From Mesorhizobium sp. YC-39 (GTDB taxonomy: Bacteria; Pseudomonadota; Alphaproteobacteria; Rhizobiales; Rhizobiaceae): a DNA stretch of 64,000 nucleotides. Shown here in pieces: positions 41,427 to 50,158 of the stretch. Where the stretch lies: the NCBI RefSeq assembly GCF_025753795.1, contig NZ_JAOWPS010000002.1, positions 620,001 to 684,000 of the forward strand. Direction: 5' to 3'. Under the pieces are notes generated by a model. It searched no databases. It was not told the origin of the DNA and worked only from the letters and a program-made list of their open reading frames with translations. The position numbers and the translations under genes were made by a program. Positions within the stretch are counted from its first letter, which is position 1, and each line of letters begins with the position of its first letter.

Positions 41427-42980
41427 ATGGCGTCCACGGCGCAGGAACTGCACCCGGCCCCAACGCTGGAACCCGGCAGGACGATCCTCGAACTCAAGGG
41501 GCTGGAAAAGCGGTATCCCGGCACGCACGCGCTGAAGCCGGTGAACCTTGCTTTCAAGGCCGGAGAGATCCACGCCATCGTCGGCGAGAACGGCGCCGGC
41601 AAGTCGACCCTGATCAAGCTTCTGACCGGCGTCATGCCACGCACGTCCGGCGACGTCGCGTGGGAGGGCCAGCCGGCGGCACTGGCGACCCCGCATGAGG
41701 CGATGGCGCTCGGCATCAACGCCGTACATCAGGAGGTCGTGCTGTGCCGCCACCTCACTGTCGCGGCCAACATGTTCCTCGGCGAGGAGGATTCGCGTTT
41801 CGGCATCCTGCAGCAGCGGGCCATGGTCAGGCAGGCGCAGAAGATCATCGACGATCTCGGCTTCGACCTGCCCGCGCATGTCGTGCTCGGCGATCTCACC
41901 ATCGGCCAACAGCAGTTGATCGCCGCCGCCCGTGCCACCGTGCGCGGCACCAAATTCCTGATCTTCGACGAACCGACCGCTTACCTCACCCGCAAGGAGG
42001 CCGACCAGCTCTTCACGCTGATCCGCCGGCTGAAGGGCGAAGGTGTCACCATCATTTATATCAGCCATCGCATGGAGGAGGTGTTCGAGCTTGCCGACCG
42101 CGTCTCCGTGCTGCGCGACGGCACGCTGGTCGGCACCAGGAACATCAGTGAGACCAACGATGCCGAGCTGGTCAAGATGATGATCAACCGCTCGATCGAG
42201 CAGGTCTACCACAAGGAGCATTTCACCCCAGGCGCGGCGATCGTCGAAGCGCGGAACCTGTCCGGCAAGGGTTTCGAGAATGTCTCGATGTCCGTCCGCG
42301 CTGGCGAGATCGTCGGGCTCTACGGTCTGATCGGCGCCGGGCGCAGCGAATTCGTCACCACGCTCTACGGCCGCCATCGCAAGTCGGCCGGCCAGATCCT
42401 CTGGGAGGGCAAGCCAGTCCAGGTCAACTCCGAGCACGATGCGATCAGGCTTGGCATGGCGTTGGCGCCGGAGAGCCGCCGCGACCAGGGCCTGTGCCTC
42501 AATTTGCCGGTCGGCTTCAATCTCAATTTGCCGATCTACAAGCGTATCTCGAGCAATCTCCTGATCTCGAATGCACAGGAGAAGACCGAGGCGGATCGCC
42601 AGATCGCCGATCTCAGGATCAAGACCCCGACGCGCAACGCCTTGGCCTCCAGCCTGTCCGGCGGCAACCAGCAGAAGATCGTCATCGGCAAATGGCTGGC
42701 CCACGGCGCCAAGCTGTTCATCTTCGACGAGCCGACGGTCGGCGTCGACGTCGGCACCAAGGCCGAAATCTATCGCCTGTTCGGCGCGCTTCTGTCCAAG
42801 GGCGCCGGCATCATCCTGATCTCGTCCTATCTGCCGGAGGTCTATGAACTGGCCGACACGCTGCACGTCTTCCGGCGCGGCAAGCTGGTGGCCACGCATG
42901 GATTCCGTACCGCCGATCACGAGGAAATTCTCACACAGGCGCTTGCCGAGAAACAAGAAAAGCTGGGAGGACAGACATGA
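41427..42980 (+). CDS. Sugar ABC transporter ATP-binding protein (RbsA/MglA type, two ATPase domains)
   Basis: A 517-residue tandem ATPase. Domain 1 (about 20-255) has Walker A GENGAGKST, signature LTIGQQQLIAAARA and Walker B FLIFDEPTAYL. Domain 2 (about 265-510) has a degenerate Walker A (GLIGAGRSEF), signature LSGGNQQKIVIGKWL and FIFDEPTVGVD. This asymmetry is normal for the family. It overlaps the permease gene by 4 nt (ATGA). Confidence 0.94.
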   Translation: MASTAQELHPAPTLEPGRTILELKGLEKRYPGTHALKPVNLAFKAGEIHAIVGENGAGKSTLIKLLTGVMPRTSGDVAWEGQPAALATPHEAMALGINAVHQEVVLCRHLTVAANMFLGEEDSRFGILQQRAMVRQAQKIIDDLGFDLPAHVVLGDLTIGQQQLIAAARATVRGTKFLIFDEPTAYLTRKEADQLFTLIRRLKGEGVTIIYISHRMEEVFELADRVSVLRDGTLVGTRNISETNDAELVKMMINRSIEQVYHKEHFTPGAAIVEARNLSGKGFENVSMSVRAGEIVGLYGLIGAGRSEFVTTLYGRHRKSAGQILWEGKPVQVNSEHDAIRLGMALAPESRRDQGLCLNLPVGFNLNLPIYKRISSNLLISNAQEKTEADRQIADLRIKTPTRNALASSLSGGNQQKIVIGKWLAHGAKLFIFDEPTVGVDVGTKAEIYRLFGALLSKGAGIILISSYLPEVYELADTLHVFRRGKLVATHGFRTADHEEILTQALAEKQEKLGGQT

Positions 42981-43942
42981 GCACGGAGGCTATTCCCGCC
43001 GAAAAGCCGAAGCGCAATTACAACGCCCTGTTCGGGCTGACGCTGTTGGCGTTGCTGGTTCTTTTGTGGATCATCCTGTCTGTGGCGACGCCAAGTTTCG
43101 CCTCGGCCAACAACATTTCGAACCTCCTGCGGCAGGGCTCGATGATCGCGATCCTGGCGGTCGGCCAGACCTTCGTCATCATCACCGGCGGCATCGACCT
43201 CTCCGTCGGCGCCGTCGTTGGCTTCGCAACCGTCATCGTGGCGATGCTAATCAATGCCGGGGTACCGGTTTTTATCGCCATCCTGATCACCTTGCTGGTC
43301 GGCGTCGCCATCGGCATGTTCCATGGCTTCGGCATCGTCAGGATGGGCCTGCCGCCCTTCATCATCACGCTGGCGACGCTGACATCGTTGCGCGGTATCG
43401 GCCTGTTGATGACCAACGGCAACTCGATCTCGATCAACAACGATGCCTTCCAGTTATTCTCGCGCAGTTCCTTCCTCGGCGTCCCCAATCTGTTCTGGAT
43501 GGTGATCCTGGTCGGTATCCCGGCGTACATCTTCCTGCACCACAGCCGCTGGGGCCGCTATCTGTTCTCGGTCGGCTCCAACGCCGAAGCCTCGCGTCTG
43601 TCCGGCGTCAATGTCCAGCGCACCATCTACATGGCCTATACGCTGTCTGGCCTGTGCGCAGCTTTCGTCGGCGTGCTGCTCGCCTCACGCATCGGCATCG
43701 GCAATCCAACGCAGGCGGAAGGCTGGGAATTGCAGGCGATCGCCTCGTCGGTGATCGGCGGCACTTCGCTGTTCGGCGCGGTCGGCTCTGTGCATGGGCC
43801 GCTGCTCGGCGCCTTCATCCTCGCCACCATCAACAATGGCGCCAATCTCCTGAACGTCAACGCCTTCTGGCAACGCATCATCACCGGCGTGCTGATCATC
43901 GTCATCGTCTATTTCGACGGATTGCGCCGCCGCGGCAAATAG
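42977..43942 (+). CDS. Sugar ABC transporter permease (RbsC family)
   Basis: A 321-residue inner-membrane permease with eight or more helices. Family blocks VITGGIDLSVGAVVGFATVI, GLPPFIITLATLTSLRGIGL and the EAA-like region AEASRLSGVNVQRTIYMAYTLSG are clear. Translationally coupled to the ATPase gene. Completes the transporter 40341-43942. Confidence 0.94.
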   Translation: MSTEAIPAEKPKRNYNALFGLTLLALLVLLWIILSVATPSFASANNISNLLRQGSMIAILAVGQTFVIITGGIDLSVGAVVGFATVIVAMLINAGVPVFIAILITLLVGVAIGMFHGFGIVRMGLPPFIITLATLTSLRGIGLLMTNGNSISINNDAFQLFSRSSFLGVPNLFWMVILVGIPAYIFLHHSRWGRYLFSVGSNAEASRLSGVNVQRTIYMAYTLSGLCAAFVGVLLASRIGIGNPTQAEGWELQAIASSVIGGTSLFGAVGSVHGPLLGAFILATINNGANLLNVNAFWQRIITGVLIIVIVYFDGLRRRGK

Positions 43943-44013
43943 ACCCCATCCAAGGCTACCGGCCTTGGCGATAGCCGATGGCCGGTGGCACCGTGAACCG
44001 ACTGGATTGAAGC

Positions 44014-45030
44014 ATGAAAGCTGTCGTCTGCCGTTCGCCCGGCGACCTCGTCCTGGAAGACCGTGCCGCTCCCGGCGTACCACCTTCCGGCTGGGCGCTG
44101 GTCGCGGTCAGCCATGTCGGCATTTGTGGCACCGACTATCATATCTTCGAAGGCAAGCACCCGTTTCTCGCCTATCCCCGCATCATGGGCCACGAGGTCT
44201 CCGGCACGGTGATCGAGGCTGGCCAAGGCGTCGATCTTGCCATTGGCGAAGCCGTAATCATCAACCCCTATCTCGCCTGCGGCAAATGCATCGCCTGCCG
44301 GCACGGCAAGCCGAACTGCTGCGTCAGGATCGAAGTGCTCGGCGTCCATCGCGACGGCGCCATGTGCGAGAAAATCCTGGTGCCGGCGCAAAATCTCTAT
44401 CCGGCTAACGGCCTGTCTCTGGCCGATGCCGCCGCGGTCGAGTTCCTGGCGATCGGCGCGCACGCGGTGCGGCGCTCGCGGGCTGATACCGGCGCCCGCA
44501 CACTGGTCATCGGCGCCGGGCCGATCGGGCTCGGCACCGCGCTGTTTGCCCGCATCGCCGGGCTAGAAGTGAGCCTGCTCGACATGAGCACGGAGCGGCT
44601 GGACTTTGCCGCAAGCGAACTCGGCTTCGCCACCCTCGACGGCTCGCGGGCAGCGGCGGCCGATCTGGTGCGGGACGCGACCGGCGGCGAGGGTTTCGAC
44701 GTGGTTTTCGACGCCACCGGCAACACCCAGTCCGTGCAATCGGCCTTCACCCATGTCGCGCATGGCGGAACCCTCGTCCTGGTCAGCGTTGTCAAGGACG
44801 ACATCGCCTTTTCCGACCCCGAATTCCACAAACGCGAGATGACGCTTATCGGCAGCCGCAACGCGCTGCGCGCCGACTTCGACCATGTCGCTGCCTCGAT
44901 CCGCAACGGCGCGGTGCCGCTGGCAAAGCTCGTCACCCATCGCACGACGCTTGGCCAGACCCCACGCGATCTCGCCCGCTGGGCGCATGAGAAATCCGGC
45001 CTGATCAAGGCTGTGATCGAGGTCGGATAG
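44014..45030 (+). CDS. Zinc-dependent alcohol/polyol dehydrogenase (L-galactonate dehydrogenase-like)
   Basis: A 338-residue medium-chain dehydrogenase. Catalytic zinc ligands are Cys38 (GICGTD) and His60-Glu61 (MGHE). Structural zinc cysteines are 89, 92, 95 and 103 (C-x2-C-x2-C-x7-C). The Rossmann motif is VIGAGPIGLGTALFA. It resembles E. coli LgoD/YjjN, which oxidises L-galactonate to D-tagaturonate, in the block VLGVHRDGAMCEKILVPAQN. With the UxaA-type dehydratase this fits a hexonate route, but no UxaB-type tagaturonate reductase is in the window. Confidence 0.88.
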   Translation: MKAVVCRSPGDLVLEDRAAPGVPPSGWALVAVSHVGICGTDYHIFEGKHPFLAYPRIMGHEVSGTVIEAGQGVDLAIGEAVIINPYLACGKCIACRHGKPNCCVRIEVLGVHRDGAMCEKILVPAQNLYPANGLSLADAAAVEFLAIGAHAVRRSRADTGARTLVIGAGPIGLGTALFARIAGLEVSLLDMSTERLDFAASELGFATLDGSRAAAADLVRDATGGEGFDVVFDATGNTQSVQSAFTHVAHGGTLVLVSVVKDDIAFSDPEFHKREMTLIGSRNALRADFDHVAASIRNGAVPLAKLVTHRTTLGQTPRDLARWAHEKSGLIKAVIEVG

Positions 45031-45038
45031 GCTCCAGA

Positions 45039-45136
45039 GCAATTCCAGGAAAAGTGTGAAACGGTTTTCCGTCCGGAATTGCGCAAAACAAGAGATAGAG
45101 CGGTTCGGCGTTTCCGTGAAACGATGAACCGCTCTA
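45039..45136. repeat. Pair of rhizobial palindromic repeats between convergent genes
   Basis: First unit: arms GCAATTCC/GGAATTGC (45039-45082) with inner GGAAAA/TTTTCC. Second unit: perfect 11-bp arms TAGAGCGGTTC/GAACCGCTCTA (45096-45136) with inner CGTTTC/GAAACG. These two units adjoin each other elsewhere in rhizobial genomes in my recollection. They fill the gap between the dehydrogenase and phnF genes and may terminate both. Confidence 0.75.
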
Positions 45137-45142
45137 AGCGGC

Positions 45143-45907
45143 TCACAACGCAGACAGTTTCAGCTCCACCCGCTCCGCCGGAAACCGCGTCTCGGCGAAC
45201 TGGATCGGCTGGCCGTCGGGTGTGACGTTGACGGCGACGGTGACCAGCACGATGGCGCCGGGCTGCAGGTCGAGATCGGCGAGATCGGCGGCATCGGCAT
45301 GGCGCGCCGACAACACTGTCGATTGCCTGAGATAATCGCTGACACTGAAGCGTTCGAGCGAGGCGGTGATCGATCCCGTTTCCGCCATGGCCGCCTCGAT
45401 GCCGGCAAACCGCCTTGCTTCGAACCAGGCGGTGGCGCGCGAGACCGGCTGTCCATCGGCTTCGCCGCGCATTTCCAGGCGTATCACATTCGCGCCCTTG
45501 GCAAGCCTTAGTCCCTCGGCGACGCGCCTACTGGCCGGCTCGATCGCCGACGCGAGCAGCACGCTGCGGCGCTCGGACGCTTGCCCTTGTAGGCCCGCCG
45601 AAAAGCGCGTGCGGGCGCCGATCGGATAGGACAGGCGCTTGCGCGACAGCACGAAGGTGCCGCGCCCCTGCTCGGCCCGAAGCACCCCCTCCTGCACCAA
45701 TGCGGCGATGGCGCTGCGCACCGTATGGCGGTTGACGCCATAGCGTTCGGCAAGCGCCATTTCCGCCGGCAGCGCCGCATTCTCGGTGAAATCGCCGCTC
45801 GCGATCGAATGCAGGATCTGGTCGGCGATCTGTCGCCACAGCGAGACGCCGCTGCGCCGCTCGATGCTATTGGCCATCGCCTTGTCGACGATCGCTTGTC
45901 CAGCCAT
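45143..45907 (-). CDS. phnF: Phosphonate operon repressor PhnF (GntR/HutC family)
   Basis: A GntR winged helix (LWRQIADQILHSIASGDF, LPAEMALAERYGVNRHTVRS) is followed by a UTRA effector domain (about 95-250). The product is 254 aa from ATG 45905-45907; 45877 is also possible. The longer frame to GTG 45934 would overlap a Pho-box-like site, so I reject it. Divergent from phnG with a palindromic operator between them. Represses the C-P lyase operon until phosphate starvation or a ligand relieves it. Confidence 0.88.
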   Translation of the reverse strand: MAGQAIVDKAMANSIERRSGVSLWRQIADQILHSIASGDFTENAALPAEMALAERYGVNRHTVRSAIAALVQEGVLRAEQGRGTFVLSRKRLSYPIGARTRFSAGLQGQASERRSVLLASAIEPASRRVAEGLRLAKGANVIRLEMRGEADGQPVSRATAWFEARRFAGIEAAMAETGSITASLERFSVSDYLRQSTVLSARHADAADLADLDLQPGAIVLVTVAVNVTPDGQPIQFAETRFPAERVELKLSAL

Positions 45908-45927
45908 TTCCTGCCCCGATTTCCGCC

Positions 45928-45945
45928 TTGTCACGCACTCGTCAT
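45928..45945. promoter_or_regulatory. Candidate Pho box upstream of phnG
   Basis: Two direct half-sites in 11-bp register: TTGTCAC (45928-45934), GCAC, TCGTCAT (45939-45945). The first differs from CTGTCAC by one base; the second from CTGTCAT by two. Position about 80 bp before phnG suits PhoB activation. Confidence 0.45.
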
Positions 45946-45979
45946 GGACTCACGCTACCCAAGGGTATAAATTGTATAG

Positions 45980-45999
45980 TTGTCTATATCAATAGACAA
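45980..45999. promoter_or_regulatory. Candidate PhnF operator
   Basis: TTGTCTATATCAATAGACAA: perfect 8-bp arms with a 4-bp spacer, 26 bp upstream of the phnG start and in the phnF-phnG divergent region. HutC-type GntR proteins bind such GTCTA/TAGAC palindromes. Low GC makes it stand out from its surroundings. Confidence 0.68.
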
Positions 46000-46025
46000 A
46001 TTTTACGCAAAACGGAGTGCAAGCC

Positions 46026-46487
46026 ATGCGAGGACAGGAAGCGCGCGAACAGGCCGAACGCAAGGCGGTCATGGCGACGCTGGCGCAATCCTCCGGCGCT
46101 GACATCGTGCGCCTCTGGAACGAGGCCGGACTGCCTTCAGAAGCGGAACTGCTGCGCGGTCCCGAGACCGGCCTGGTCACCGTGCGCGGCCGCATCGGCG
46201 GTGGCGGCGCGCCGTTCAATGTCGGCGAGGCGACGGTCACGCGCGCCACCGTCCGGCTGGCGTCCGGACAAGTCGGCCATTGCTATGCGCTCGGCCGCGA
46301 CCGGGAAAAGGCAAGACTGGCGGCGATCGCCGATGCGCTCTGGCAGGACCCCGCCCGCCGCGGCGAAGTCGAGACCAGGCTGGTCGCACCGCTGCGGGCC
46401 GCTCAGGACGAAGCACGCGAAAAACGCCGTGCCGAGACGGCGGCGACGAAGGTGGATTTCTTCACCATGGTGCGCGGAGAAGACTGA
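46026..46487 (+). CDS. phnG: C-P lyase complex subunit PhnG
   Basis: A 153-residue subunit of the PhnGHIJ core complex, which with PhnI transfers phosphonate to the ribose of ATP. Family blocks include RKAVMATLAQSS, VTVRGRIGGGGAPFNVGEATVTRATVRL and GQVGHCYALGRDREKARLAA. ATG 46026 has CGGAG 8 nt upstream. Its TGA overlaps the phnH ATG by one base, so they are coupled. Confidence 0.95.
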   Translation: MRGQEAREQAERKAVMATLAQSSGADIVRLWNEAGLPSEAELLRGPETGLVTVRGRIGGGGAPFNVGEATVTRATVRLASGQVGHCYALGRDREKARLAAIADALWQDPARRGEVETRLVAPLRAAQDEAREKRRAETAATKVDFFTMVRGED

Positions 46488-47098
46488 TGGAGATCGCGAC
46501 ACAATCGATCGAAGGCGGCTTCGCCGATCCGGTGTTCAACGCGCAGACAGTGTTTCGCGCCGTCATGGACGCCATGGCCCGGCCGGGCAGCGTGCAGTCC
46601 CTTCCGGCTTTTGCCCGTCCGCCAGCGCCGCTCTCGGCCACGGCGGGCGCCGTCGCCCTGGCGCTCTGCGACAACGATACGCCGCTCTGGCTCGACCCTG
46701 CCCTGCAGATCTCCGCAGCGGTGAAATCCTGGCTCGGCTTCCACACCGGCGCGCCGCTGGCCAACACGCCGGCCGACGCGCATTTCGCGCTGATCGCCAC
46801 GCCGGCCAAGATGATGTCGCTCGATGGCTTTTCACAAGGCACCCAGGACTATCCCGACCGCTCCACGACGCTGATCCTGCAAGTCAGCGATCTCGTTTCA
46901 GGCGCGCCTCTGCTGCTCGAAGGTCCCGGCATCGAAATGACTGCAACCATCGCGCCGGCGCAGATGCCGCGCCATTTCGTCGAACAGTGGAAGCAGAACA
47001 ACCAGCGCTTTCCGCGTGGCGTCGACATGATCCTTGTCACCCCCGACGGCGTTACCTGCCTGCCGCGCACGACGCGGATCAAGACGATGGAGGCGTGA
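46487..47098 (+). CDS. phnH: C-P lyase complex subunit PhnH
   Basis: A 203-residue PhnH. Typical blocks are GGFADPVFNAQTVFRAVMDA, GS-x-Q and the C-terminal FPRGVDMILVTPDGVTCLPRTTRI. Start ATG 46487 overlaps the phnG stop. The longer open frame from 46280 overlaps phnG and is not used. A structural member of the core complex. Confidence 0.95.
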   Translation: MEIATQSIEGGFADPVFNAQTVFRAVMDAMARPGSVQSLPAFARPPAPLSATAGAVALALCDNDTPLWLDPALQISAAVKSWLGFHTGAPLANTPADAHFALIATPAKMMSLDGFSQGTQDYPDRSTTLILQVSDLVSGAPLLLEGPGIEMTATIAPAQMPRHFVEQWKQNNQRFPRGVDMILVTPDGVTCLPRTTRIKTMEA

Positions 47099-47099
47099 T

Positions 47100-48212
47100 A
47101 TGTATGTCGCAGTAAAAGGCGGCGAAGCGGCCATTGCCAACGCCCACGCTCTGCTCGCCGATCGCCGGCGTGGCGACCGCTCGGTGCCGGCGCTTCGCCT
47201 CGACCAGATCGTCGAGCAACTGGCGCTCGGCGTCGACCGGGTGATGAGCGAAGGTTCGCTCTACGACAGGGAATTGGCGGCACTCGCCATTGTCCAGGCG
47301 CGCGGCGACATGATCGAGGCGATCTTCCTGGTTCGCGCCTATCGCACGACGCTGCCGCGCTTCGGCTACACCAAGGCGATCGACACCGGCGCGATGCTGG
47401 TCGAGCGGCGTGTGTCGGCGACCTACAAGGATCTGCCCGGCGGCCAGCTGCTCGGCCCGACCTTCGACTACACCCACCGGCTGCTCGATCCCGAACTCGC
47501 CGCCGGTGGCGATGTCACCGAGCCGCTGCAGCGCGCCAGCGAGGCGGAAGCCATGCCGCGCGTCTCCGCGATCCTCGCCCGCGAAGGCCTGATCGAGCCT
47601 GATGGCGACATGCCTGGGGATCATGTCCCCGGCGACATCACCCGCGAGCCGCTGGAATTTCCGATGGCGCGCGACATCCGCCTGCAGGCGCTGTCACGCG
47701 GTGATGAGGGTTTTCTCCTCGCACTGGGCTATTCCACCCAGCGCGGCTATGCCCGCAATCATCCCTTCGTTGGCGAGGTTCGCATCGGTGAGGTCGAGCT
47801 GGAACTCGACGTGCCGGAGCTGCCTTTCGCCGTACCGCTCAGCTCGGTGCGTGTCACCGAGTGCCAGATGGTCAACCAGTTCAAAGGCTCGGCCAAGGCG
47901 CCGCCGCAATTCACCCGCGGCTACGGCCTCGTCTTCGGCCAGAGCGAGCGCAAGGCGATGGCCATGGCGCTATGCGACCGCGCTCTTCGTGCAACTGAAT
48001 TCGGCGAGGACGTCGTCGCCGCGGCTCAGGACGAGGAGTTCGTCATCTCGCATTCCGACAATGTCCAGGCGACCGGCTTCGTCGAGCACCTCAAGCTGCC
48101 GCACTATGTCGATTTCCAAGCCGAGCTCGACCTGGTGCGCCGCATGCGCGCCGAGCACGACGCCCGCGAAAATGCCGACATGCTGGAAGAAAAGAAGGAG
48201 GCCGCGGAATGA
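47100..48212 (+). CDS. phnI: C-P lyase complex subunit PhnI
   Basis: A 370-residue nucleosidase-like subunit that replaces the adenine of ATP with phosphonate. Family features: start MYVAVKGGEAAIANAHALLA, the DREIS-like ALGYSTQRGYARNHPF block, LVFGQSERKAMAMALCDRAL and the C-terminal VIS-HSDNVQATGFVEHLKLPHYVDFQ region. ATG one base after the phnH stop. Followed, 3 bp later, by the end of an antisense small gene. Confidence 0.95.
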   Translation: MYVAVKGGEAAIANAHALLADRRRGDRSVPALRLDQIVEQLALGVDRVMSEGSLYDRELAALAIVQARGDMIEAIFLVRAYRTTLPRFGYTKAIDTGAMLVERRVSATYKDLPGGQLLGPTFDYTHRLLDPELAAGGDVTEPLQRASEAEAMPRVSAILAREGLIEPDGDMPGDHVPGDITREPLEFPMARDIRLQALSRGDEGFLLALGYSTQRGYARNHPFVGEVRIGEVELELDVPELPFAVPLSSVRVTECQMVNQFKGSAKAPPQFTRGYGLVFGQSERKAMAMALCDRALRATEFGEDVVAAAQDEEFVISHSDNVQATGFVEHLKLPHYVDFQAELDLVRRMRAEHDARENADMLEEKKEAAE

Positions 48213-48214
48213 GC

Positions 48215-48418
48215 CTAGTCGCCCGACCCGCCATCACCGCCACCGCTGTCGTGCGAATGGTCGCCATGCCCTCCGCTGTAGCCGCCGCTGGGGCCAATGC
48301 TCTCGCCGTGCGCGCCTTCCCTGGCTGCGGGAAAAACCATTCTTCGAAGGATAAAGGCAACCACGCAGGCGAACACCAGCAGGAGAATTCCGAGATACAT
48401 CCGACCGGTTTGGGTCAT
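48215..48418 (-). CDS. Small membrane protein with Gly/His/Ser-rich tail, antisense within the phn operon
   Basis: A 67-residue product: one strong helix (MYLGILLLVFACVVAFILRR, residues 7-26) and a low-complexity tail rich in Gly, Ser, His and Asp (SGGYSGGHGDHSHDSGGG). CAGGGG lies about 9 nt upstream of ATG 48418. Although it is on the opposite strand to the phn genes, it occupies the only large gap between them and reads as a proper membrane protein, so I call it. The His-rich tail could bind metal, which is speculation. No family recognised. Confidence 0.6.
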   Translation of the reverse strand: MTQTGRMYLGILLLVFACVVAFILRRMVFPAAREGAHGESIGPSGGYSGGHGDHSHDSGGGDGGSGD

Positions 48419-48483
48419 CCGATTTCGCCCCTGTTTCCGCGTCTTGGACGCCGATTCGATAGCACAATGCGGATGTGATCGCC

Positions 48484-49383
48484 ATGACCGACATCGCCAC
48501 CTACAACTTCGCCTATCTCGACGAGCAGACCAAAAGGATGATCCGCCGGGCGATCCTCAAGGGCATCGCCATCCCCGGCTATCAGGTGCCGTTCGCGTCG
48601 CGCGAAATGCCGATGCCCTATGGCTGGGGCACTGGCGGCGTGCAGGTCACTGCCTCGATCATCGGTCCCGACGATGTGCTCAAGGTCATCGACCAAGGTG
48701 CCGACGACACCACCAATGCCGTTTCGATCCGCGCTTTTTTCAAGAAGGTCGCCAATGTCGCCGTGACCACCGAGACGGCGAAGGCGACCATTATCCAGAC
48801 CCGCCACCGCATCCCCGAACATCCGCTGAGCGCGGGCCAGGTGCTGGTCTATCAGGTGCCGATTCCCGAACCGTTGCGCTTCCTCGAACCGCGCGAGACC
48901 GAAACGCGCAAAATGCATGCCCTGGAGGAATACGGCCTCATGCATGTGAAGCTCTACGAGGACATCGCCAGGCACGGTCGCATCGCCACCACCTACGCCT
49001 ACCCGGTCAAGGTCGAGGGCCGCTATGTGATGGACCCGTCGCCGACGCCGAAGTTCGATAACCCGAAAATGCACCGTTCGCCAGCTTTGCAACTGTTCGG
49101 CGCCGGCCGCGAAAAGCGTATCTATGCAGTGCCGCCCTTCACCGAGGTGGTCAGTCTCGACTTCGAGGACCATCCGTTCGAGGTGCAGACCTTCGACCAG
49201 CCCTGCGCGCTGTGCGCGGCCGAGAACGTCTATCTAGACGAGGTCATCCTCGACGACCATGGCGGCCACATGTTCGTCTGCTCCGACACCGATCATTGCG
49301 AGAAGCGGCGTGAAGAAGGCCATCGCGGCCATCTTGCGCCCGAAACCCCTCTTGCCCTGGAAAAAACGGAGCCGGCGCAATGA
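48484..49383 (+). CDS. phnJ: C-P lyase catalytic subunit PhnJ (radical SAM)
   Basis: A 299-residue radical SAM enzyme that cleaves the C-P bond of the phosphonylated ribose to give the hydrocarbon and 5-phosphoribosyl 1,2-cyclic phosphate. Iron-sulfur cysteines match the E. coli enzyme in number and position: 241, 244 and 266 (C-x2-C-x21-C), plus the thiyl Cys272 (C-x5-C). Gly32 of the glycyl radical site is in IPGYQ. ATG 48484 is used; a GTG three codons earlier is possible. The weak upstream site and the antisense gene before it raise the question of a separate promoter. Overlaps phnK by 4 nt. Confidence 0.96.
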   Translation: MTDIATYNFAYLDEQTKRMIRRAILKGIAIPGYQVPFASREMPMPYGWGTGGVQVTASIIGPDDVLKVIDQGADDTTNAVSIRAFFKKVANVAVTTETAKATIIQTRHRIPEHPLSAGQVLVYQVPIPEPLRFLEPRETETRKMHALEEYGLMHVKLYEDIARHGRIATTYAYPVKVEGRYVMDPSPTPKFDNPKMHRSPALQLFGAGREKRIYAVPPFTEVVSLDFEDHPFEVQTFDQPCALCAAENVYLDEVILDDHGGHMFVCSDTDHCEKRREEGHRGHLAPETPLALEKTEPAQ

Positions 49384-50156
49384 CCGACGAACCGCTGCTG
49401 CGCGTCAGCGCGCTTTCCAAGTTCTACGGCTCGCGCGTCGGCTGCGAAAACGTCACCTTCGACTTGTGGCCGGGCGAGGTGCTGGCGGTGGTCGGCGAAT
49501 CCGGTTCCGGCAAGACGACGCTGCTCAACTGCCTGTCGACCAGGCTGCTGCCCAGTTCCGGCACCGCCAGCTACCGCATGCGCGACGGCCAGTTCCGCGA
49601 GCTCTACCGCATGAGCGAGGCGGAGCGCCGCTTCCTGATGCGCACCGACTGGGGTTTTGTTCATCAGAACCCGGCAGATGGACTTCGTATGACAGTGTCG
49701 GCCGGCGCCAATGTCGGCGAGCGGCTAATGGCGGTGGGCGACCGTCACTACGGCAAGATCCGCGCCACTGCCGTCGACTGGCTGTCGCGCGTCGAGATCG
49801 ACGAGGACCGCATCGACGACGAGCCGCGCGCCTTTTCCGGTGGCATGCGCCAGCGCCTGCAGATCGCCCGCAACCTCGTCACCGGGCCGCGGCTGGTGTT
49901 CATGGACGAGCCGACCGGTGGCCTCGACGTCTCGGTGCAGGCGCGCCTGCTCGACCTGCTGCGCGGCCTCGTCACCGACCTTGGCCTGGCGGCCATCGTC
50001 GTCACGCACGACCTTGCGGTGGCACGGCTCCTGTCGCAGCGCATGATGGTGATGAAGGACGGCCGCGTCGTCGAAAGCGGCCTCACCGACCGCGTGCTCG
50101 ACGACCCCCGCGCGCCCTACACGCAGCTCCTCGTTTCTTCGATTTTGCAGGTGTAA
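49380..50156 (+). CDS. phnK: C-P lyase ATP-binding protein PhnK
   Basis: A 258-residue ABC-type ATPase that binds the core complex rather than a membrane permease. Walker A GESGSGKTT, signature FSGGMRQRLQIARNL, Walker B LVFMDEPTGGLD and the H-loop VTHD are intact. The start overlaps phnJ (ATGA). phnL follows after 2 bp. Confidence 0.95.
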   Translation: MTDEPLLRVSALSKFYGSRVGCENVTFDLWPGEVLAVVGESGSGKTTLLNCLSTRLLPSSGTASYRMRDGQFRELYRMSEAERRFLMRTDWGFVHQNPADGLRMTVSAGANVGERLMAVGDRHYGKIRATAVDWLSRVEIDEDRIDDEPRAFSGGMRQRLQIARNLVTGPRLVFMDEPTGGLDVSVQARLLDLLRGLVTDLGLAAIVVTHDLAVARLLSQRMMVMKDGRVVESGLTDRVLDDPRAPYTQLLVSSILQV

Positions 50157-50158
50157 CC

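Noticed and set aside
41400..42956. 518-codon open frame antisense to the RbsA-type ATPase
   Set aside because: No recognisable domain, while the plus strand has intact ATPase motifs.
45928..45945. Extending phnF to the upstream GTG at 45934
   Set aside because: It would place the start codon within a Pho-box-like site, and the family's winged helix begins well downstream.
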